Source of the DNA: Nocardioides alkalitolerans DSM 16699
GTDB lineage: Bacteria > Actinomycetota > Actinomycetes > Propionibacteriales > Nocardioidaceae
Assembly (NCBI RefSeq): GCF_000426525.1
Contig: NZ_KE384533.1
Span: forward strand, 722,562 to 786,561
Length of the DNA: 64,000 nt
Direction: 5' to 3'
Below, in pieces: positions 1-8,403 of this stretch. Every line of letters begins with the position of its first letter. Position 1 is the stretch's first letter. The notes under the pieces are model-generated. The model searched no databases. It was not told where the DNA came from and worked only from the letters and a program-made list of their open reading frames with translations. Made by a program: the position numbers and the translations under genes.

Positions 1-2055
1 CTGCCCGACCCCGAGCACCGCGCGGCCCTCTGGGACGGCGTCGTCGAGGTGCTGGAGTCGCTGGGCGAGACCCGGCTGATGTGGCGCAGCACCCCGCCGG
101 ACGCCCTCGAGCTGGAGGTCTTCGGCTCCCGGGCGCTGACCGTCGCCGCCGACATCGTCTGCGCGGAGACCAGCGCCGAGCGTGCCCTCTTCCAGGCCCG
201 CCCGCTGCTCGGCCGCCTCACCGGGGCGGGCGCGGTGCCCTTCGCGCTGCGGCTCGCGACCGGGTCGAAGGCCGTCGTCGTCGCGCGGGAGTGGCTGGTC
301 GAGCACGCGGCCGCGCTGGCGTCGTACGACGGCCCCCTGTCGCGCACCGACCTCCGCGCGCTCGAGTCGGTGGTGCGCGAGATCCTCGCCGCCGACCCGC
401 GGGCGCTCGAGGCCCCCCGGCACCCGGACGTGGCGGCGCTCGTCACCCGGCTGCGCGAGGAGTCGTCGGTGGCCGTGCTCGGTGCCGACGGGGTGCTGCC
501 CGACTGGTGGACCGAGGCGCTCGCGGCCGAGGACGCGACCCCGGTCGCCGAGGGCGCCCTCAAGCTGCCGGGGAGGCTCCCGGCGTACGCCGCCGCACTG
601 CCGCCGCTCCGGGTGGCCGACGCGCGGCTCGACGACGACCAGCTGGCGGCCGTGCTGTGGTCGGCGGTGCGCAGCGGCCGCGACGAGTCCCTGGCCCCGC
701 GCCCGCTCGTGGCGGCGGTGCGGGAGCGCATGAGCGGCGCCGCCCGCGACGCCATCGCGCTCGGCCTGCTCGAGGGCTACCTCGGGGCGGGGGCGAAGTC
801 GCCGGAGAAGGCCGTGTTCCTGGCCTCCGGCTTCCTCGGCGCCGACGGCCTCGTGCTCGACCTGGCGCCCCGGGTGCGGGCCTGGCCCGGCGAGAGCCAG
901 CACCAGCGCGCGGTCACCGGGCTCGACGTGCTGGCCGCGACCGGCACCACCTCGGCGCTGCAGGCCATCTCGGGCATCGCGGCGAAGTCGAAGTTCAAGG
1001 GCGTGCAGAAGGCCGCGCAGGAGTCGCTGGCCCGGCTGGCCGCGCTCCAGGGCCTCACCGTCGACGAGCTCGAGGACCGGGTCGTGCCCGACGGCGGCCT
1101 CGACGAGCGCGGCGTGCGGGTGCTCGACTACGGGCCGCGCCGGTTCCGGGTGGCGCTGAGCCCGCAGGGCAGGCTCGTGGTCTCCGCCCTCGGCGACGAC
1201 GGGCGCCCGACCGGCACGCCCCGCACGGCGCTGCCCGCGCCGAACGCGAAGGACGACGCCGAGCTGGCCGCGGCCGCCAAGGCCGAGTTCGCCCTCGCCC
1301 GCAAGCAGCTGACCGAGCTCGCCAAGATCCAGACCGTGCGGCTCGAGAAGGCGATGGTGACCGGGCGGCGCTGGCCGGTCGCCGAGCACACGGCGTACCT
1401 CGTCGAGCACCCCGTCGTGAACTCCCTCATCCGCCCGCTGGTGTGGTCGGTCGAGCCCGGCGACGGGAGCGACGCCGTGCTCGTGCGGGTCACCGAGGAC
1501 CGCGAGTACGTGACGGTCGACGAGGACCCCTACGAGCCGCCGGCCGGCGCGACCGTCGCCCTCGCCCACCCGCTGCACCTGGACGCCGGGGTGCGCGACG
1601 CCTGGCGGGCCCAGCTGGCCGACTACGAGCTGGTGGCGCCGGTCGACCAGCTCGACCGCGCGACCTTCGGCCTGCCCGAGGGCCAGCAGCCGGGCGGCGA
1701 CTTCGCGGGGCTGCCGCAGGGGCGCATCAACCCCGGCGCCCTCGTCAGCACGCTGGAGCGGATGGGCTGGGTGCGGGGCACACCGGCCGACGCGGGGGTG
1801 GTCAGCACGATGGCGCTGCCGTTCGCCGACCGCGGCCTCGAGGTCGTCATCGACCTCCGGGACGGGCTGTGGACCGGCATGATCCACGAGTCCGGGCCGC
1901 AGGAGGTCGCGGCGGCGGGGGTGTTCGACCTCTCCGAGCGCAACCGCTGCTACTACGAGCCGGCCCGTGCCCGGGACTGGACGACCGTCGACCCGATCGT
2001 GGTCTCCGAGGTACGACGCGCGTTCGCCGCCCTGCAGGAGCGGGTCGAGGCGTGA
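1..2055 (+). CDS. DUF4132 family protein, 5' end cut by the window
   Basis: Member of the DUF4132 family, to which E. coli YehI of the old molR locus belongs; no activity is established for the family. The frame is open from base 1, so the start lies outside the window and 684 codons are visible. A C-terminal module begins at PDWW (residues 167-170 of the visible part), passes through a helical HEAT-like stretch, the signature LDYGPRRF (375-382) and a Lys/Glu-rich helix, and ends in VVSEVRR followed by LQER. The next gene is a stand-alone copy of this module and a third copy closes the locus at 10456-13332. The stop overlaps the next start (GTGA), implying translational coupling. Family assignment is by recognised signature, not by a profile search. 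Confidence 0.85.
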   Translation: MPDPEHRAALWDGVVEVLESLGETRLMWRSTPPDALELEVFGSRALTVAADIVCAETSAERALFQARPLLGRLTGAGAVPFALRLATGSKAVVVAREWLVEHAAALASYDGPLSRTDLRALESVVREILAADPRALEAPRHPDVAALVTRLREESSVAVLGADGVLPDWWTEALAAEDATPVAEGALKLPGRLPAYAAALPPLRVADARLDDDQLAAVLWSAVRSGRDESLAPRPLVAAVRERMSGAARDAIALGLLEGYLGAGAKSPEKAVFLASGFLGADGLVLDLAPRVRAWPGESQHQRAVTGLDVLAATGTTSALQAISGIAAKSKFKGVQKAAQESLARLAALQGLTVDELEDRVVPDGGLDERGVRVLDYGPRRFRVALSPQGRLVVSALGDDGRPTGTPRTALPAPNAKDDAELAAAAKAEFALARKQLTELAKIQTVRLEKAMVTGRRWPVAEHTAYLVEHPVVNSLIRPLVWSVEPGDGSDAVLVRVTEDREYVTVDEDPYEPPAGATVALAHPLHLDAGVRDAWRAQLADYELVAPVDQLDRATFGLPEGQQPGGDFAGLPQGRINPGALVSTLERMGWVRGTPADAGVVSTMALPFADRGLEVVIDLRDGLWTGMIHESGPQEVAAAGVFDLSERNRCYYEPARARDWTTVDPIVVSEVRRAFAALQERVEA

Positions 2056-3614
2056 GCGCCGTACCGGACTGGTGGACCGAGGCGGTGCACGTTGAGGAGG
2101 CGGAGCCGGTCGAGGACGGGATCACGGTGCCGAAGCGGCTGCCGCCGTGGACGGCGTCGCTGCCCACGGTGGAGGTCGCGGGCACGGCGCTGGACGCCGA
2201 CCGGACCTCGGCGCTGCTGTTCTCCGCGATGCGTGGGAAGGCCGACTACGACCTCGGCGTGCGCCCGCTCGCGGCCGCCGCGCGGGAGCGGATGACGACG
2301 GCGGAGCGGGACCGGATCGGCGTGGCCCTGCTGCGGGGGTGGCTCGACAACGGGGCCAAGGGTCCGCACCGGGCGCTGTTCCTGGCGGCCGGCTACCTCG
2401 GCGCCGACGGGCTCGTCGACGAGCTGGCCCCGCTGGTGCGGGACTGGCCGGCCCAGAAGCTGCACCAGCGCGCTGAGCTCGGGCTGGTCGTGCTCGCGGC
2501 CACCGGGGTCGAGGCGGCGGTGCGGGGGCTGATGACCGCCTCCGGCGCGCCGTACGAGAACGGCTGGATGCCGTGGCCCCTGCAGGACCTCGCGTCGCAG
2601 CGCGGTCTGACGGTCGACGACCTCCGGAACCTGGCGGTGGGCGACGCGGGCCTCGACGAGGCGGGCGAGACGGTGCTCGACTACGGGCCGCGGCGGTTCC
2701 GGCTCACGGCCGGCCCCGACGCGCGGGCGCGGGTGCAGGCGCTGGACGACGAGGGCCGACCCTCGGGTCCGCCGCGGACCTCCCTGCCGGCCGCGACCGC
2801 CGCTGACGACCCCGCGGCCGTGGAGGCGGCGAAGAAGCAGCTCGCGGCGTTCCGCAAGGAGCTGACGGCGGCGGCGAAGAAGGCCACCGTCCTGCTCGAG
2901 GGCGCCCTGCGCGGGGGCCGCACCTGGTCGCTCGACGACCACCGCACCCACGTCGTCGCCCACCCGGTCACGCGGCTGCTCGCCCGGCCGATGGTCTGGG
3001 CGGTCACCGCGCCGGACGGGGCGCGGGAGCTGGTGCGGCTCGACGAGGACGGGGGCTACCTGACGGTCGACGAGCGGCTGCACGAGCCGCTGCCGGGCAG
3101 CGTCGTACGCCTGCCGCACCCGCTGCACCTCACCGACGACGAGCGCGCGGCGTGGCGCGCGCACCTGGGCGACCACGAGCTGGCGCAGCCGGTCGAGCAG
3201 CTCGACCGCGCCGCCCTCGGCCTGCCCGACGACCAGCCGGACGGGGCGATCGACCTCGTCGGGCTGCCCGAGGGCGAGCTCGACGGGCTGACCCTGCTGG
3301 GGGTGCTCGAGAAGCACGGCTGGAAGCGCGACGCCCCGGACGACGACGGCATCGCCCACGAGCTCGACCTCGACGTCGCCGACCGGGAGGTGGCGGTGAC
3401 GATCGAGGTCACCGGGCTCGACGTGCGCGACCGGCGCGCGTCGCCGCCGCAGCGGGTCCTGCGCGTCACGTGGGCCCGCACGACGAACGGCGTGATCCTC
3501 TTCTCCGGGTCGGCGCCCGACGCCCACCGGCTGCCGTGGAGCGAGGCCGACCCGGTGGTCGTCTCCGAGGTACGGCGCAGTCTCGCCGCCCTGCAGGAGA
3601 GGATCACCCCGTGA
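2052..3614 (+). CDS. Stand-alone DUF4132 module protein
   Basis: A 520-residue protein that consists of only the C-terminal DUF4132 module of its upstream neighbour. PDWW is at residues 5-8, LDYGPRRF at 209-216, and the protein ends in VVSEVRRSLAALQER. Spacing between PDWW and the LDYG signature is 204 residues against 208 in the upstream gene and 202 in the gene at 10456, so the module is collinear in all three. The GTG start at 2052 is chosen because it overlaps the previous stop as GTGA and lies just before the PDWW motif; the open frame extends much further upstream but only as a shadow of the first gene. It probably arose by duplication. Its role is unknown. Confidence 0.88.
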   Translation: MSAVPDWWTEAVHVEEAEPVEDGITVPKRLPPWTASLPTVEVAGTALDADRTSALLFSAMRGKADYDLGVRPLAAAARERMTTAERDRIGVALLRGWLDNGAKGPHRALFLAAGYLGADGLVDELAPLVRDWPAQKLHQRAELGLVVLAATGVEAAVRGLMTASGAPYENGWMPWPLQDLASQRGLTVDDLRNLAVGDAGLDEAGETVLDYGPRRFRLTAGPDARARVQALDDEGRPSGPPRTSLPAATAADDPAAVEAAKKQLAAFRKELTAAAKKATVLLEGALRGGRTWSLDDHRTHVVAHPVTRLLARPMVWAVTAPDGARELVRLDEDGGYLTVDERLHEPLPGSVVRLPHPLHLTDDERAAWRAHLGDHELAQPVEQLDRAALGLPDDQPDGAIDLVGLPEGELDGLTLLGVLEKHGWKRDAPDDDGIAHELDLDVADREVAVTIEVTGLDVRDRRASPPQRVLRVTWARTTNGVILFSGSAPDAHRLPWSEADPVVVSEVRRSLAALQERITP

Positions 3615-4732
3615 GCTCCCCGACTCCCGCGCCGACCCGGGTCCAGCGCCCCTCCGCCGAGGTGCGGTGGGCCGACGAGCTCGCGCGGCTGCGCGAGCGC
3701 GACGCGGCGGCCGGCGCCGTCGTGCCGGACGGCTGGCACCTCTCGCCGCGCAGCGTCGTCGACTTCGTGCTCGGCGACGCGGGCCGGCGCGACGGGCTGG
3801 GCCTGGAGACGAAGTTCGTCGGCGAGCGGGCGCTCGTGGAGCGCTGCGTCGTCGCCCTGGCGACCGACCGCGGCCTCATGCTGGTCGGCGAGCCCGGCAC
3901 CGCCAAGTCGTTCCTCTCCGAGCTGCTGGCGGCCGCCGTCTCCGGCGACTCGACGCTGACCGTGCAGGGCACGGCGTCGACGACGGAGGACGCGATCAAG
4001 TACTCCTGGAACTACGCCCTCCTGCTCGCCCGGGGCCCGAGCCTCGACGCGCTCGTGCCCGCCCCCGTGCACCGCGGGATGAGCGACGGCAAGGTGGTGC
4101 GCTTCGAGGAGATCACCCGCTGCCCGATCGAGACGCAGGACTCCCTGCTCTCGGTGCTCTCCGAGCGTCTGCTGGTCGTGCCCGAGCTCGACGACGAGCA
4201 CCGGGTGCTGCACGCGCGACGGGGCTTCGCGGTGGTCGCCACGGCCAACGTCCGCGACCGCGGCGTCAACGACATGAGCGCGGCGCTCAAGCGGCGGTTC
4301 AACTTCGAGACGATCCACGCGATCTCCGACGTCCGGCGCGAGACCGCCCTCGTGCAGCGGCAGAGCGACGCGATCCTCGCCGACGCGGGCATCACCTCCA
4401 CGGTGCCGGGCGACCTCACCGAGGTGCTGGTGACGCTGTTCTCCGAGCTGCGCCGCGGCCAGACCGCCGACGGGCGGCCCGTCGAGCAGCTCTCCACCGC
4501 GATGTCGACGGCCGAGGCCGTGTCGGTCGCCGTCGCCACGGGCCTGGCCGCGGCGTGGTTCGCCGACCGGCCCCCGCGCGGCGAGGACGTGGTCGGGGCG
4601 CTGCTGGGCACCGCGCTCAAGGACTCCGACGACGACCGCTCCCGGCTGCGCGGCTACCTCACCCGGGTCGCCAAGGAGCGGGGCGGCCGGTGGCGGGAGC
4701 TGTACGCCGCCCGTGACCTGCTCGACGGGTGA
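3611..4732 (+). CDS. MoxR-type AAA+ ATPase (YehL-like)
   Basis: AAA+ ATPase of the MoxR group, 373 residues, expected to hydrolyse ATP and remodel a partner, typically with a VWA protein. Walker A is GEPGTAKS (93-100). The Walker B position reads VRFEEITR with Glu-Glu at 166-167, where most MoxR proteins have Asp-Glu. The sensor-1 region is VVATANVRDRG, and the likely arginine finger lies in KRRF (227-230). The GTG at 3611 overlaps the upstream stop (GTGA). The open frame continues far upstream, but that part is a shadow. Position between DUF4132 and DUF5682 genes and close to a VWA gene matches E. coli yehL. ATPase class is secure; substrate is not known. Confidence 0.92.
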   Translation: MSSPTPAPTRVQRPSAEVRWADELARLRERDAAAGAVVPDGWHLSPRSVVDFVLGDAGRRDGLGLETKFVGERALVERCVVALATDRGLMLVGEPGTAKSFLSELLAAAVSGDSTLTVQGTASTTEDAIKYSWNYALLLARGPSLDALVPAPVHRGMSDGKVVRFEEITRCPIETQDSLLSVLSERLLVVPELDDEHRVLHARRGFAVVATANVRDRGVNDMSAALKRRFNFETIHAISDVRRETALVQRQSDAILADAGITSTVPGDLTEVLVTLFSELRRGQTADGRPVEQLSTAMSTAEAVSVAVATGLAAAWFADRPPRGEDVVGALLGTALKDSDDDRSRLRGYLTRVAKERGGRWRELYAARDLLDG

Positions 4733-4735
4733 GCG

Positions 4736-7243
4736 GTGCGTGAGAACGGGGTGAGCGAGCCGGTGACCGGCGCGCGGGAGGTCGACGCCGACGGCATCTG
4801 CTGGGTGCCCGTGCGCCACCACTCGCCCGCGGCGACGCGCGCCGTGCGTGACCTCGTGGAGCGGCTGCGTCCCCGTGCGGTGCTCGTCGAGGGCCCCTCC
4901 GACTACACCCGCACCGACCAGCTGCTGCTGCCGCACGAGCCGCCGGTCTCGCTGATGACGTGGTGGCGTCGCGAGACCGCGGAGCGCACGCAGGTCGCCT
5001 ACGCCCTCTACCCGTTCACGGTCTTCAGCCCGGAGTGGCACGCGCTGCGCGACGGGGCCGCGATCGGCGCCGACGTGCGGTTCGTCGACCTGCCGTGGCA
5101 CCTGCAGGTGGTCGTCGAGCAGGGCGGGTACGACGAGGCCGCCGCGGCCGCGGCCGACGGCGTCGCGCTGCACCGCACGGACGAGGTGAGCGACTCGTTC
5201 TTCGACCGGCTCTCGGCGCACACCGGCCGCCCGGAGATGTCGGCCGTGTGGGACGAGCTCGCGGAGATCGACCCGGCGCTGTCGACGGCGACCTACCTCC
5301 ACCGCGCGGCGGTGCTCGGCGCCGGCATCCGGGCCGACGCGGACGCCCGCGCCCGCCGTGGTGCGCGCGGCCGGGCGGAGCGCCGCCTCGACGTCGCGCG
5401 GGAGGCGCACATGGCGGCGGGCGTACGGCGGGCCCGCGCCGACCACCCCGACGGCGTGCTCCTCGTCGTCACCGGCGCCGCCCACACGGCGGCCCTGCAG
5501 GAGCGGCTCGCGGCCGCCCCGCGCGACGACGAGCGCGCCGGGCCGCCCCCCACGCCGGACGACGTCGTGACGGGGCAGGCGATCGTGCCCTCGTCGTACG
5601 AGGCGCTCGACGAGCAGCGCGGCTACCTCGCCGGCCAGCCCAGCCCGGGGTTCTACGACCGTGTGCACCGGGCGGCGGAGGACGACGGGGACGGTCCGGG
5701 CGCGGTCGGCCCGGCGCAGGTCACCGAGCACGTGCTCGTCGAGGCGGTCGCCGCCCTCCGCGAGGCGGGGGCCCCGCTCTCGGCCGCCGACCTCATCGCC
5801 GCCCGGGCCTCGATGCTCGGCCTGGCCACGCTGCGCGGCCACCCCCGGCCGTGGCGCGACGACCTCGTCGATGCGCTCACCTCGACGCTGGTGAAGGACA
5901 CCGTCGCGGCCGACGCGGCGACGAGCGCCGACGGCGGCCACCCGCTGATCAACCGGGTGCGGGTGCTGATGCGCGGCGACGCCGTCGGACGGCTCGCCCC
6001 CGGCACCGACCTGCCCCCGCTCGTGCTCGAGGTGGAGGCGCGGTGCGCCGAGCTGGGGATGCCGCTCGAGCGGCGGGCCGCGTCGTACACGCTGGACCTC
6101 GAGCAGGACGGCGACCGGACCCGCGCCCAGCTGCTGCAGCGGCTGCGGGTGCTCGAGATCCCGGCGGCCCGGCTGGTGCGCGACGTGCGCGACGGCACGG
6201 GTCCCGTCGGTGCGCAGGTCACCGCGCGGGTCGACCCGACCCAGGAGTGGTCGGTGCGCGGCGGCACGACCGTGACCGCGCAGGCGGTGCTCGCGAGCCG
6301 GTACGGCGCGAGCATCGAGCAGGCCGTGCTCGCCGTGCTGGCCCGCCGCGTCGCGAGCGGCGAGGTCGAGGACCTCACGGCCGCGCTGCTCGACGCCGTG
6401 CTCTGCGGCCTGCCGGACCTCACCGGCCGGTTGAGCGAGGCCGTCGAGGTCGCCACCCTCGCCGTCGACCGGGTCGCCGGGCTCGCCGACCCGCTCGCCG
6501 TGCTGCTGCGGCTGCACCGCTTCGACCGCTGGTACGGCACGACCGACCGCGCCGACCTCGGGGCCCTGCTGCGGCTCGTGGGCCTGCGGTGCGTCGAGCT
6601 CGTGGAGCGGCTGCCTCCCCAGGCCGCGGGCGCCACCTCGCGTGACCTGGCCGCCGCGCTGCGCCGCCTCGTCGACGCCGTGGTCGCCTCGCCGGCCCTC
6701 CGGGACCTCGAGCCCCGCCTGGCCGCCGCCCTGGCCGCGCAGCTCGGACGGGGCGCCACGCGGTCCGGCCACGCGCCGGAGGCGGTCGGCGCCCTCACCG
6801 GTGCGCGCTGGCTGCTGGAGTCGGTGGCCCCCGACCCCGGCGACGCACCCGGCGGCCGAGGCGCCACCGGCGGCCGCGCGCCGCAGGGCGCTCCGGACCC
6901 CGCCGGCACGGGCGAGTGGTACGCCGGGCTGCTCACCGTCGCCGGTCACCTGGCGCTCGCCGCGCCCGAGATCTTCGACCCCCTCGACGCCGCCCTGCGG
7001 CAGTGGGAGGACACGGACTTCCGGCGCGCGCTGCCCGACCTGCGCCGTGCGGCGGCGGGTCTGCTGCCCCGCGAGCGCCGGGCCCTGCTCGCCCACCTGG
7101 GGCCCGACGGCGGCCCGCCGGCCGCGGCCCTCGACGTACCGCCCGAGGTGCTGGAGTCGCTGGTGGCCCGGGAGGACGCGCTGTGGGCGCTGGTCGAGGA
7201 GCATGTCGGGCCACTGGCGTCCCGGTCCGGAGGCAGCGGGTGA
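4736..7243 (+). CDS. DUF5682 family protein (YehM-like)
   Basis: An 835-residue protein of the DUF5682 family, counterpart of E. coli YehM. The N-terminus carries the family hallmark VPVRHHSPAATRA (His-His at residues 28-29) followed by VLVEGPSDY (Glu at 52). This His plus EGP arrangement recalls the EreA/ChaN/TraB hydrolase superfamily, which is my inference and not established here. The rest is mostly helical without membrane segments. GTG 4736 is used; GTG 4751 is equally possible, as neither has a clear ribosome site. It starts 3 bases after the MoxR stop and ends in a GTGA overlap with the VWA gene, so it belongs to the same transcript. Function unknown. Confidence 0.88.
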   Translation: MRENGVSEPVTGAREVDADGICWVPVRHHSPAATRAVRDLVERLRPRAVLVEGPSDYTRTDQLLLPHEPPVSLMTWWRRETAERTQVAYALYPFTVFSPEWHALRDGAAIGADVRFVDLPWHLQVVVEQGGYDEAAAAAADGVALHRTDEVSDSFFDRLSAHTGRPEMSAVWDELAEIDPALSTATYLHRAAVLGAGIRADADARARRGARGRAERRLDVAREAHMAAGVRRARADHPDGVLLVVTGAAHTAALQERLAAAPRDDERAGPPPTPDDVVTGQAIVPSSYEALDEQRGYLAGQPSPGFYDRVHRAAEDDGDGPGAVGPAQVTEHVLVEAVAALREAGAPLSAADLIAARASMLGLATLRGHPRPWRDDLVDALTSTLVKDTVAADAATSADGGHPLINRVRVLMRGDAVGRLAPGTDLPPLVLEVEARCAELGMPLERRAASYTLDLEQDGDRTRAQLLQRLRVLEIPAARLVRDVRDGTGPVGAQVTARVDPTQEWSVRGGTTVTAQAVLASRYGASIEQAVLAVLARRVASGEVEDLTAALLDAVLCGLPDLTGRLSEAVEVATLAVDRVAGLADPLAVLLRLHRFDRWYGTTDRADLGALLRLVGLRCVELVERLPPQAAGATSRDLAAALRRLVDAVVASPALRDLEPRLAAALAAQLGRGATRSGHAPEAVGALTGARWLLESVAPDPGDAPGGRGATGGRAPQGAPDPAGTGEWYAGLLTVAGHLALAAPEIFDPLDAALRQWEDTDFRRALPDLRRAAAGLLPRERRALLAHLGPDGGPPAAALDVPPEVLESLVAREDALWALVEEHVGPLASRSGGSG

Positions 7244-8403
7244 GCGCCGACGACGAGCGGCTCGCGCGGCGCTGGCGGCTGGTGCTCGGTCCGGGGGCGG
7301 ACGAGGCGCTCGGGGTGCCCGCCGGGGAGGACGCGCGGCTGGAGGAGGCACTGGGGTTCCTCGAGGAGGACGGGCCCGGAGGCGCCTCCGCCGACGGCTC
7401 CGGCCTCATGACCAGCACCGACTGGATCAACGAGGTGCACGCGCTGTTCCCGCGCTCGGTCGCCGACACGCTCGTCGAGCGGGCCGTGGAGCTGCGCGGG
7501 GTCGACGACCTCGTGCTCGACCCGGAGGCCCTCGCCTCCGTGACCCCCAGCCAGGCGCTGCTCACGGCCATCCTCCGCAACCGCGGCCTCATGAAGCCGC
7601 ACGTGCTGGCGGCGGCGCGCACGGTCGTCGCGAAGGTCGTGGCCGAGATGATGGAGCGGCTGGCGCAGCCCGTGCGCACCCCGTTCACGGGGGTCCGCGA
7701 CCCGCGGCGACGCACCCGGCAGCGGGTCGCGGCGAACTTCGACGCCCGCGCCACGATCCGCGCGAACCTGCGCCACGTCGACCCCGCGACCGGGCAGCTG
7801 GTGATCCGGGAGCCGCTCTTCGCGAGCCGGGTGCGGCGCCAAGCCGACCGCTGGCAGGTGATCGTCGCGGTCGACCAGTCGGGGTCGATGGCGGGCTCGG
7901 TGATCCACTCGGCGATCACGGCCGCGATCTTCCACGGCATCGGCACCCTGCGGACCCACCTCGTCGCCTTCGACACCGAGGTCGTCGACCTCTCCGACCA
8001 GCTCGCCGACCCCGTCGAGGTGCTGATGGGCGTGCAGCTCGGCGGCGGCACCGACATCGGGAAGGCGGTGCGCTACTGCGCCTCGCTGGTGACGGAGCCG
8101 CGCCGCGCCATCGTGGTCGTCATCAGCGACTTCTTCGAGGGCGGTGACGCCGGCGTGCTGCGCGGCGCCGTGCGCGGTCTGGCGGAGAGCGGCGTGACGG
8201 TGCTGGCGCTCGCCGCGCTCGAGGAGGACGGTCGGATCACGGTGGACGAGAACGAGGCCCGCGAGCTCGCCCGTCTCGGCGCGCACGTCGCGGCCATGAC
8301 GCCCGACCGGCTCGCTCGATGGGTCGCGGAGGTCGTCGACGGGGTGCGCCCGTCGGGTCCGCCGGCGACGCCCCCGGAACCGCCGTCGGGGCGGCGCCGG
8401 TGA
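7240..8403 (+). CDS. VWA domain protein (YehP-like)
   Basis: A 387-residue protein with a C-terminal von Willebrand factor A domain. The metal-ion-dependent adhesion site is intact: DQSGS with D212, S214 and S216, then GGGTD with T271 and D272, then ISDFFEGG. VWA proteins next to MoxR ATPases usually act as their adaptor or substrate-recognition partner. The N-terminal 200 residues are an unassigned helical region with many arginines. GTG 7240 is supported by a GGAGG ribosome site six bases upstream and by GTGA overlap with the previous stop; the stop in turn overlaps the SWIM gene start. Matches E. coli yehP in order. There is no signal peptide, so a cytoplasmic location is likely. Confidence 0.9.
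   Translation: MSADDERLARRWRLVLGPGADEALGVPAGEDARLEEALGFLEEDGPGGASADGSGLMTSTDWINEVHALFPRSVADTLVERAVELRGVDDLVLDPEALASVTPSQALLTAILRNRGLMKPHVLAAARTVVAKVVAEMMERLAQPVRTPFTGVRDPRRRTRQRVAANFDARATIRANLRHVDPATGQLVIREPLFASRVRRQADRWQVIVAVDQSGSMAGSVIHSAITAAIFHGIGTLRTHLVAFDTEVVDLSDQLADPVEVLMGVQLGGGTDIGKAVRYCASLVTEPRRAIVVVISDFFEGGDAGVLRGAVRGLAESGVTVLALAALEEDGRITVDENEARELARLGAHVAAMTPDRLARWVAEVVDGVRPSGPPATPPEPPSGRRR

Noticed and set aside
81..2051. The plus-strand frame of the second DUF4132 gene is open for 657 codons upstream of its start.
   Set aside because: That stretch is Arg/Pro-rich shadow of the first gene. The GTG at 2052 overlaps the previous stop and begins the conserved module.
1..3614. First two DUF4132 genes as one gene broken by a frameshift.
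   Set aside because: Each has its own complete module from PDWW to the VVSEVRR tail, and the junction is a clean GTGA overlap.
3056..7351. Minus-strand open frame of 1431 codons.
   Set aside because: Its translation is low-complexity Arg/Gly/Pro/His sequence opposite the MoxR and DUF5682 genes, typical antisense shadow in very GC-rich DNA.
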